Shown piece by piece: positions 57,940-64,000 of a stretch of 64,000 nucleotides of DNA. A model generated the notes under the pieces. That model was not told the origin of the DNA, did not search any database, and saw nothing but the letters and a program-made list of their open reading frames with translations. The position numbers and the translations under genes were made by a program. Within the stretch, counting starts at the first letter, position 1. Each line of letters opens with the position of its first letter. Where the stretch lies: the NCBI RefSeq assembly GCF_000730665.1, contig NZ_BBIV01000013.1:102598-166597 (forward strand), in the 5' to 3' direction. Source of the DNA: Pseudomonas plecoglossicida NBRC 103162 = DSM 15088 (GTDB lineage: Bacteria > Pseudomonadota > Gammaproteobacteria > Pseudomonadales > Pseudomonadaceae).

Positions 57940-59424
57940 ATGAGCGCCAACGTGGACCTGAACGACCGCCCGGACTACGACCGGGTGCTGCAGACACTCG
58001 CCGACTACGTCCTCACCTATGAGGTCGAATCCCCCGAGGCACTGGACACTGCACGCAACTGCCTGATCGACACCCTTGGCTGTGGCCTGCTGGCCCTGCG
58101 CTTCCCCGAATGCAGCAAACACCTCGGCCCGATCGTCGAAGGAACCGTGGTCCCCAACGGCGCCCGTGTGCCCGGCACCGCCTACCGCCTCGACCCGGTC
58201 AAGGCCGCCTGGGACATTGGTTGCACCGTGCGCTGGTTGGACTACAACGACACCTGGCTGGCGGCCGAGTGGGGTCACCCCTCCGACAACCTGGGTGGGA
58301 TCCTGGCGGTGGCCGATCACCTGTCGCAAAAACACGTGGCCAATGGCGAAGCCCCGCTGCTGATGCGCGAAGTGCTCGAAGCCATGGTCATGGCCCACGA
58401 GATCCAGGGCGTGCTGGCGCTGGAGAACGCCTTCAATCGGGTGGGCCTGGACCACGTGATACTGGTCAAGGTGGCGTCCACTGCAGTCTGCGCCAAGCTG
58501 ATGGGGGCCAGCCGCGAGCAACTGCTCTCGGCGTTGTCCCATGCATTCGTCGACGGCCAGGCGCTGCGTACCTACCGCCATGCGCCTAACGCGGGCTCGC
58601 GCAAGTCGTGGGCTGCGGGTGATGCGTCGAGCCGCGGCGTGCGCCTGGCCGATATCGCCCTGCGTGGCGAAATGGGGGTGCCCGGCGTGCTCACGGCGTC
58701 GCAGTGGGGGTTCTACGACGTGTCGTTCAGCCACACCAACAAGGACCTGGCGCTCAAGCCGGCCGGGCAGCACGAACTGCGGCTGCCACAGCCCCTGGCC
58801 AGCTACGTGATGGAAAACGTGCTGTTCAAGATCAGCTTCCCCGCCGAGTTCCACGCCCAGACCGCCTGCGAGGCGGCGCTGCTGCTGCACCGAAAGGTGC
58901 GCAATCGCCTGCATGAGATCGACCGCATCGTCATTACTACTCAAGAGTCAGCGATCCGCATCATTTCCAAGGTCGGCCCGCTGGCCAATGCCGCCGACCG
59001 CGACCACTGCCTGCAGTACATGGTGGCGGTACCGCTGATCTTCGGGCGCCTGGAGGCCGAGGATTACGAGGATGCGTTCCATGCGGCGCACCCGAGCATC
59101 GACCGGCTGCGCGAGAAGATGGAAGTGGTGGAGGATCCGCGCTTCAGTCGCGAGTACCTGGAACCGGACAAGCGCTCGATTGCCAATGCGTTGCAGGTGT
59201 TCTTCAAGGATGGCAGTAGTACCGAACAGGTGGTGGTGGAGTATCCGCTTGGGCACCGGCGTCGGCGGGAGGAGGGCATACCCTTGCTGGAGGCGAAATT
59301 CCGCGAGAACCTGGCGACACGCTTTGCGCGGCAGCGCTGTGAGGCGATTTTTGCCTTGTGCAAGGACCAGCAGGCGCTGGAGGGCACGGCAGTGCACAGG
59401 TTTGTGGATCTGTTTGTGATCTAG
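57940..59424 (+). CDS. prpD: 2-methylcitrate dehydratase PrpD
   Basis: A 494-residue cofactor-independent dehydratase of the MmgE/PrpD family. It has [20 protein letters not shown], the [20 protein letters not shown] active-site region and a C-terminal lid domain ([16 protein letters not shown]). PrpD makes cis-2-methylaconitate directly, so the operon encodes two dehydration routes (PrpD, and AcnD plus PrpF). It is the last gene, ending in a REP and a terminator shared with acnB. Confidence 0.96.
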   Translation: MSANVDLNDRPDYDRVLQTLADYVLTYEVESPEALDTARNCLIDTLGCGLLALRFPECSKHLGPIVEGTVVPNGARVPGTAYRLDPVKAAWDIGCTVRWLDYNDTWLAAEWGHPSDNLGGILAVADHLSQKHVANGEAPLLMREVLEAMVMAHEIQGVLALENAFNRVGLDHVILVKVASTAVCAKLMGASREQLLSALSHAFVDGQALRTYRHAPNAGSRKSWAAGDASSRGVRLADIALRGEMGVPGVLTASQWGFYDVSFSHTNKDLALKPAGQHELRLPQPLASYVMENVLFKISFPAEFHAQTACEAALLLHRKVRNRLHEIDRIVITTQESAIRIISKVGPLANAADRDHCLQYMVAVPLIFGRLEAEDYEDAFHAAHPSIDRLREKMEVVEDPRFSREYLEPDKRSIANALQVFFKDGSSTEQVVVEYPLGHRRRREEGIPLLEAKFRENLATRFARQRCEAIFALCKDQQALEGTAVHRFVDLFVI

Positions 59425-59436
59425 GCTGGCTTCACC

Positions 59437-59468
59437 GGCCCTATCGCCGGCTTGCCGGCGATAGGGCC
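59437..59468. repeat. Single REP, 32-bp perfect palindrome after prpD
   Basis: GGCCCTATCGCCGGC and GCCGGCGATAGGGCC form 15-bp arms around TT, matching the design of the element at 53755. Confidence 0.9.
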
Positions 59469-59480
59469 CGAAAGAGCCAT

Positions 59481-59515
59481 AAAAAAACCCCGGCATTTCT
59501 GCCAGGGCTTTTTTT
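59481..59515. terminator. Bidirectional terminator between prpD and acnB
   Basis: CCCCGGCA and TGCCAGGG form the stem around a four-base loop, with seven A before and seven T after, so it works on both strands. Confidence 0.85.
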
Positions 59516-59532
59516 ACACCTTACAACTCAGC

Positions 59533-62142
59533 TTACGCCTGAACCACCGGGATCTTGGCGTTGGCAGCCGCTTCGCGGAACTCGGCGATCTGGTCGAAGC
59601 TCAGGTAGCGGTAGACGTCGGCAGCCATGCTGTCGATGTCTTTCGCGTACTGCATGTACTCTTCGACGGTCGGCAGCTTGCCGATGATCGAAGCGACAGC
59701 AGCCAGCTCGGCCGATGCCAGGTACACGTTGGTGGCGTCGCCCAGACGGTTCGGGAAGTTGCGGGTCGAAGTGGAGACCACGGTCGAACCGGTCTGCACA
59801 CGTGCCTGGTTACCCATGCACAGCGAACAGCCTGGCATTTCCATGCGCGCACCGGCCTTGCCGTAGATGCCGTAGTAGCCTTCTTCGGTCAGCTGATGAG
59901 CGTCCATCTTGGTTGGCGGAGCCAGCCACAGACGGGTCGGAATACCACCCTTGACCTTGTCCAGCAGCTTGCCGGCAGCGCGGAAGTGACCGATGTTGGT
60001 CATGCACGAACCGATGAACACTTCGTCGATCTTCTCGCCCTGTACGGTCGACAGCAGGCGGGCATCGTCCGGGTCGTTCGGCGCGCAGAGCACAGGCTCC
60101 TTGACGTCGGCCAGGTCGATCTCGATGATTTCGGCGTATTCGGCATCGGCGTCGGCCGACAGCAGCTCAGGCTTGGCCAGCCAGGCTTCCATGGCCTGGG
60201 CGCGGCGCTCCAGGGTGCGGGCATCGCCGTAGCCTTCGCCGATCATCCAGCGCAGCAGGGTGATGTTGGACTGCAGGTACTCGGCGATGGCCTTCTCTGG
60301 CAGCTTGATGGTGCAACCGGCAGCGGAACGCTCAGCCGAAGCGTCGGACAGCTCGAACGCTTGCTCGACGGTCAGGTCGTCCAGGCCTTCGATTTCCAGG
60401 ATGCGGCCGGAGAAGGCGTTCTTCTTGCCTTTCTTCTCGACGGTCAGCAGGCCCTTCTGGATGGCGTAGTAAGGGATGGCATGGACCAGGTCACGCAGGG
60501 TGATGCCAGGCTGCAGTTTGCCCTTGAAACGCACCAGGATCGACTCGGGCATGTCCAGCGGCATGACGCCGGTGGCGGCGGCGAAGGCCACCAAGCCGGA
60601 ACCGGCCGGGAACGAGATGCCGATCGGGAAGCGGGTGTGCGAGTCGCCACCGGTGCCCACGGTGTCAGGCATCAGCATGCGGTTCAGCCAGCTGTGGATG
60701 ATGCCGTCGCCCGGACGCAGCGACACGCCGCCACGGGTGCGGATGAAGTCTGGCAGGGTGTGGTGGGTGTTGACGTCGATCGGCTTCGGATAAGCCGCGG
60801 TGTGGCAGAACGACTGCATGACCAGGTCGGCGGAGAAGCCCAGGCACGCCAGGTCTTTGAGCTCGTCGCGGGTCATCGGGCCAGTGGTGTCCTGGGAGCC
60901 GACGGTGGTCATCTTCGGCTCGCAGTAGGCGCCTGGGCGAACGCCCTGGCCTTCCGCCAGACCGCAGGCACGGCCGACCATCTTCTGCGCCAGGGTGAAG
61001 CCCTTGCCGGTGTCGGCAGGCTGCTCCGGCTTCTTGAACAGGTCCGATGGGCCCTGGCCCAGTTCGGCACGGGCTTTCTCGGTCAGGCCACGGCCGACGA
61101 TCAGCGGGATACGGCCGCCAGCGCGGACTTCATCCAGCAGGACTTCGGTTTTCAGCTGGAAGCTGGTGACCAGTTCGTCGCTGCCGTGACGGCGTACTTC
61201 ACCCTTGAACGGGTAGACGTCGATGACGTCGCCCATGGCCAGGTTGGTGCAGTCGAATTCGATCGGCAGGGCGCCGGCGTCTTCCATGGTGTTGTAGAAG
61301 ATCGGGGCGATCTTGGTGCCGAAGCAGAAACCACCGGCGCGCTTGTTCGGCACGTTCGGGATGTCGTCGCCGAAGAACCACAGCACCGAGTTGGTGGCGG
61401 ATTTGCGCGAGGAACCGGTACCGACCACGTCACCGACGTAGGCGACCGGGAAGCCCTTGGCCTTGACCGCTTCGATCTGGGCCAGCGGGCCGACCGAACC
61501 TGGCTGCTGGGGCTCGATGCCGTCACGGGCCATTTTCAGCATGGCCAGGGCGTGCAGCGGGATGTCAGGGCGCGACCAGGCGTCCGGGGCAGGGGACAGG
61601 TCGTCGGTGTTGGTTTCGCCAGGCACCTTGAACACGGTCAGGGTGTACTTGTCGGCGATGGCCGGGCGCGAGGTGAACCACTCGCCGGCAGCCCACGAGT
61701 CCAGCACGGCCTTGGCGTGGACGTTGCCCGCCTTGGCTTTTTCGGCCACATCGTGGAAGGCGTCGAACATCAGCAGGGTGTGCTTGAGCTGTTCGGCCGC
61801 GACGGCGCCCAGTTCGGCGTCATCCAGCAGCGCGACCAGCGTCTCGATGTTGTAGCCACCTTGCATGGTGCCCAGCAGCTCGGCAGCGTGCTTGCGGTCG
61901 ATCAGCGGCGACTTGGCTTCGCCCTTGGCCACGGCGGACAGGAAGGCGGCCTTGACGTAGGCAGCTTCGTCCACGCCTGGCGGAACGCGGTTGGTGATCA
62001 GGTCTACGAGGAAGGCTTCTTCGCCGGCCGGCGGGTTTTTCAGCAGCTCGACCAGGCCTGCAGTTTGTTCGGCGTTCAGCGGCTGGGGCACGATACCCAG
62101 GGCGGCACGCTCTTCGATGTGTTTGCGGTAGGCTTCAAGCAC
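59533..62142 (-). CDS. acnB: Aconitate hydratase B (GTG start)
   Basis: An 869-residue TCA-cycle aconitase; AcnB can also hydrate 2-methyl-cis-aconitate, linking it to the neighbouring prp operon. Iron-sulfur cysteines are in [12 protein letters not shown] and GCSLCMGNQ. An N-terminal HEAT-like domain ([12 protein letters not shown]) precedes the catalytic domains, the B-type order. The GTG at 62142 is preferred because it gives the family N-terminus with GAGGG eight bases upstream. An ATG at 62157, five codons earlier, also has an AGGGA and cannot be excluded. Confidence 0.94.
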   Translation of the reverse strand: MLEAYRKHIEERAALGIVPQPLNAEQTAGLVELLKNPPAGEEAFLVDLITNRVPPGVDEAAYVKAAFLSAVAKGEAKSPLIDRKHAAELLGTMQGGYNIETLVALLDDAELGAVAAEQLKHTLLMFDAFHDVAEKAKAGNVHAKAVLDSWAAGEWFTSRPAIADKYTLTVFKVPGETNTDDLSPAPDAWSRPDIPLHALAMLKMARDGIEPQQPGSVGPLAQIEAVKAKGFPVAYVGDVVGTGSSRKSATNSVLWFFGDDIPNVPNKRAGGFCFGTKIAPIFYNTMEDAGALPIEFDCTNLAMGDVIDVYPFKGEVRRHGSDELVTSFQLKTEVLLDEVRAGGRIPLIVGRGLTEKARAELGQGPSDLFKKPEQPADTGKGFTLAQKMVGRACGLAEGQGVRPGAYCEPKMTTVGSQDTTGPMTRDELKDLACLGFSADLVMQSFCHTAAYPKPIDVNTHHTLPDFIRTRGGVSLRPGDGIIHSWLNRMLMPDTVGTGGDSHTRFPIGISFPAGSGLVAFAAATGVMPLDMPESILVRFKGKLQPGITLRDLVHAIPYYAIQKGLLTVEKKGKKNAFSGRILEIEGLDDLTVEQAFELSDASAERSAAGCTIKLPEKAIAEYLQSNITLLRWMIGEGYGDARTLERRAQAMEAWLAKPELLSADADAEYAEIIEIDLADVKEPVLCAPNDPDDARLLSTVQGEKIDEVFIGSCMTNIGHFRAAGKLLDKVKGGIPTRLWLAPPTKMDAHQLTEEGYYGIYGKAGARMEMPGCSLCMGNQARVQTGSTVVSTSTRNFPNRLGDATNVYLASAELAAVASIIGKLPTVEEYMQYAKDIDSMAADVYRYLSFDQIAEFREAAANAKIPVVQA

Positions 62143-62547
62143 AGTTATTACCCTCATCAGTGGTCCCTAAAGGGAGTCCGGGACGCTCATCCAGCATTCC
62201 ATGCACCCATGCGCTACAACGGCTTTGTGAGCCGCCCAGCCAGGGTCGCAGAGAATCCTTACAGAAGCTGCTTTCAAAGTTTTACGCCTGCAGAACGGGG
62301 AGCTGATGAGGGCTGGCACGGGTATGCGAGGGGGCATGACCCGGGCCAACGCCGTTCTACCGGATTGACTGTGCTCGTGACGCTTTGAAAACAGCTTCCA
62401 ACGGACATTGTTGCCTTTGAAAAGGCCGGATGATTCTACGGCAAAAATTTGTGGAAGGTAAGGCGCTGGACGAGACTTTAACGGGTGACCCTGGTTAGAC
62501 AAAGGGCTAACATGGGCCGGTGTTCCACCGCCAAACTGTTGTTTTTC
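62143..62547. other. Intergenic region between divergent acnB and the DUF1289 gene, with a 16-bp inverted repeat
   Basis: No gene is seen. GAAGCTGCTTTCAAAG (62264-62279) is repeated inverted at 62383-62398 with one mismatch, 103 bp apart. Both divergent promoters must lie here, but no clear -35/-10 pair stands out. Confidence 0.55.
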
Positions 62548-63030
62548 ATGTCCAACCAGTCCATCAAGACCCCTTGCGTCGGCCTTTGCTCCACGGTGTA
62601 TGGAGACACGGTGTGCCGTGGCTGCAAGCGTTTCCACCATGAAGTGATTCACTGGAACGGTTACGACGACGATCAGAAACGCGCCGTGTGGCTGCGCCTG
62701 GAGCAACTGCTGGTGCAGGTGATGATGGCCAAGCTCGAGGTGTTCGACAAAGGCCTGTTGCGCCAGCAACTGCAGCAACGGTCGATCCGCTTCGTCGAGC
62801 AGCAGTCAGAGTATTGCTGGGCGTATCAGCTGATTGCCCGCGGAGCGCGGATGATTCGTGACCTGGAAGCCTACGGCATGGTCTTGCTGCCGGAGTTTCG
62901 CGACTGGGAGCTGCCACAGTTGCGCGATGCCATCGACCGCGAGTTCTTCCTGCTTTCAGAGGCGCATTACCAGCGCTATATCGCGCCAGGGTTCTTGCGG
63001 GATGCCCTGGGAAATGGGCAACAGGGCTGA
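62548..63030 (+). CDS. DUF1289-containing protein
   Basis: A 160-residue protein with an N-terminal four-cysteine motif (CVGLCSTVYGDTVCRGCKR), typical of DUF1289, likely a metal- or iron-sulfur-binding site. A longer helical C-terminal part follows (RLEQLLVQVMMAKLEVFDKG). The start at 62548 (MSNQSIKTPCVGLC) is chosen so the motif sits at the N-terminus as in relatives. Function unknown. Confidence 0.82.
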   Translation: MSNQSIKTPCVGLCSTVYGDTVCRGCKRFHHEVIHWNGYDDDQKRAVWLRLEQLLVQVMMAKLEVFDKGLLRQQLQQRSIRFVEQQSEYCWAYQLIARGARMIRDLEAYGMVLLPEFRDWELPQLRDAIDREFFLLSEAHYQRYIAPGFLRDALGNGQQG

Positions 63031-63055
63031 GGTTCTGTTGTGACTGTGCGGGCCT

Positions 63056-63120
63056 CATCGCGGGCAAGCCCGCTCCTACAGGTCAGTGGTGTACCTGTAG
63101 GAGCGGGCTTGCCCGCGATG
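63056..63120. repeat. REP pair, CGCGGGCAAGCCCGCTCC class
   Basis: Perfect 28-bp arms (CATCGCGGGCAAGCCCGCTC...) with a 9-base loop between convergent genes. This is the same class as the arms of the 16373-16620 element. Confidence 0.95.
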
Positions 63121-63139
63121 ATGTCAACGAGATGCCGGA

Positions 63140-63496
63140 TCAATCCCCGGTGTATTCACACCCGCTGGTGCAGGTCTCGTGAATGCGCACCTTCGACAAT
63201 TCCGGCATCAGCGGCTTGACCTGCTCCCAGATCCACTTGGCGATCACTTCGCTGGTGGGGTTCTCCAACCCGGGAATGTCATTCAGGTAGTTGTGGTCCA
63301 GCTGCTCGTAGATCGGCTTGAAGATCGCCTTGACCTCGGCGAAGTCGCGGATCCAGCCGGTGTGTGGGTCCAGCGGGCCGGTCAGGTGCAGGCCGACCTT
63401 GAACGAGTGGCCGTGCAGGCGGCCGCACTTGTGCCCGGCAGGCACGTGGGGCAGGCGATGGGCCGATTCGAATGTGAACTCTTTGAAAATTTCCAC
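63140..63496 (-). CDS. queD: QueD, 6-carboxy-tetrahydropterin synthase
   Basis: A 118-residue enzyme of the 6-pyruvoyl-tetrahydropterin synthase family, the second step in queuosine precursor synthesis from dihydroneopterin triphosphate. It has the zinc histidines in [20 protein letters not shown] and HGHSFKV with the catalytic Cys, then LDHNYLND and the C-terminal [12 protein letters not shown]. The short length fits QueD rather than eukaryotic PTPS. Confidence 0.93.
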   Translation of the reverse strand: MEIFKEFTFESAHRLPHVPAGHKCGRLHGHSFKVGLHLTGPLDPHTGWIRDFAEVKAIFKPIYEQLDHNYLNDIPGLENPTSEVIAKWIWEQVKPLMPELSKVRIHETCTSGCEYTGD

Positions 63497-63550
63497 GCTG
63501 TCAGAACTCTGTAGGAATCATTACTGGAGGCGATTCTACCAGCATGACCG

Positions 63551-63946
63551 CTACAAGGCTTGCAGGCGTTCATGCAGCCGCCCGGTGGCAATCAGCTCCA
63601 GCAGTTCGTCACCCAGGCGCCGGCTTTCGGCAATCGCGAAATCCTGCTCGGTGTACAGTTCACCCAGCCGGCGGATGCCCGCCAGCGGATCGTCCAGGCA
63701 GGCACTGGCGAAGCGCCAGGAGCCGATCGAGGCGCCGATCAACGCACGCTGGCGCGGTGCCGACGGCAACCACTCACCGAACAGCGCCAGGTCCAGGCCC
63801 TGGATACCCAACGGTTTCGGTCCACCGGCGGCGCCTGGCAATACGCCGACGTCCTCGGCCCGCAAGCCACGCTCGCGGATCTGGCGCAGGGCGCGCTGGC
63901 CGGCCTTGAAGGTCAGGGCGGGGTACTTGATGTGGATGGCGCTCAT
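63551..63946 (-). pseudogene. Truncated patatin-like protein, probable internal deletion
   Basis: A 131-residue product with the front half of a patatin-like hydrolase: GAAGGPKPLG as oxyanion loop and Ser73 in GASIGSW. The second catalytic residue, the Asp of the DGG motif normally more than 100 residues later, is missing. After about residue 103 (near 63637) the sequence changes to a charged helix (AESRRLGDELLELIATGRLH) that looks like the C-terminus of such proteins. This suggests an in-frame internal deletion that removed the middle. It could instead be a short family of its own. The start at 63946 follows no strong site; the ATG at 63964 is an alternative. Confidence 0.55.
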
Positions 63947-64000
63947 GATGGGTCTCGTGGGCAACAGGCGGGCATTATAGGGTGTTCGAGGGTCCTATCG

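Noticed and set aside
59452..62388. 978-residue plus-strand ORF opposite acnB
   Set aside because: It is antisense to acnB, whose family motifs are unmistakable.

Overview
The window is high-GC chromosomal DNA of a Pseudomonas, most likely of the P. putida group. Three things point there: the order tig-clpP-clpX-lon-hupB-ppiD, the adjacent GntR-prpB-prpC-acnD-prpF-prpD cluster and acnB on the opposite strand, and many REP palindromes of the P. putida type (GCCGGCAAGCCGGCTCCCAC and relatives). It is mostly core genome. Identifications come from reading translated proteins and motifs only; no database search was run.

Layout. 1-4652 (minus): the 5' part of a very large LRR/NEL-type E3 ubiquitin ligase toxin that runs off the left edge. 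4722-6357 (minus): Lrp/AsnC regulator and ornithine cyclodeaminase. 6510-14402: a sigma-54 activator divergent from a six-gene GlpSTPQUV-like ABC importer, with a sigma-54 promoter and six GTTCA motifs between them. 14573-15427: folD. 15683-16279: five tRNA genes (Arg, His, Leu, His, Leu), then a long inverted repeat and a small acidic protein. 17316-25795: tig, clpP, clpX, lon, hupB, ppiD, a proteostasis block with a sigma-32-like promoter before lon. 25921-34545: patatin-like protein, lipoprotein, CHAD protein, thioesterase-like protein, DUF962-like membrane protein, chemoreceptor, tatD, lytic transglycosylase, a small ORF behind a hairpin-rich leader, and greB.

34590-38396: FtsX-like ABC permease and ATPase, divergent from tesA with only 10 bp between the start codons. 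38455-40999: small CxxC protein, L,D-transpeptidase, oprI, GNAT protein. 41081-43941: DAHP synthase, PanE-family reductase, universal stress protein. 44070-47388: cysB, cysH and pabB, with a mirrored heptamer-repeat array between cysB and cysH. 47521-50578 (minus): a three-gene operon of retropepsin-like protease, cysteine-free transglutaminase-7TM protein and ATP-grasp ligase. This is the best candidate for a poorly understood system. 50868-59424: the methylcitrate (propionate) operon under a GntR regulator. 59533-62142 (minus): acnB. 62548-63946: DUF1289 protein, queD, and a patatin-like gene that looks internally deleted.

How genes fit together. prpC, acnD/prpF, prpD and prpB supply the methylcitrate cycle and acnB can hydrate its intermediate. 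ClpX with ClpP, Lon, trigger factor and PpiD cover cytoplasmic and periplasmic protein quality control. cysB probably controls cysH. REP elements sit in almost every gap of the prp operon.
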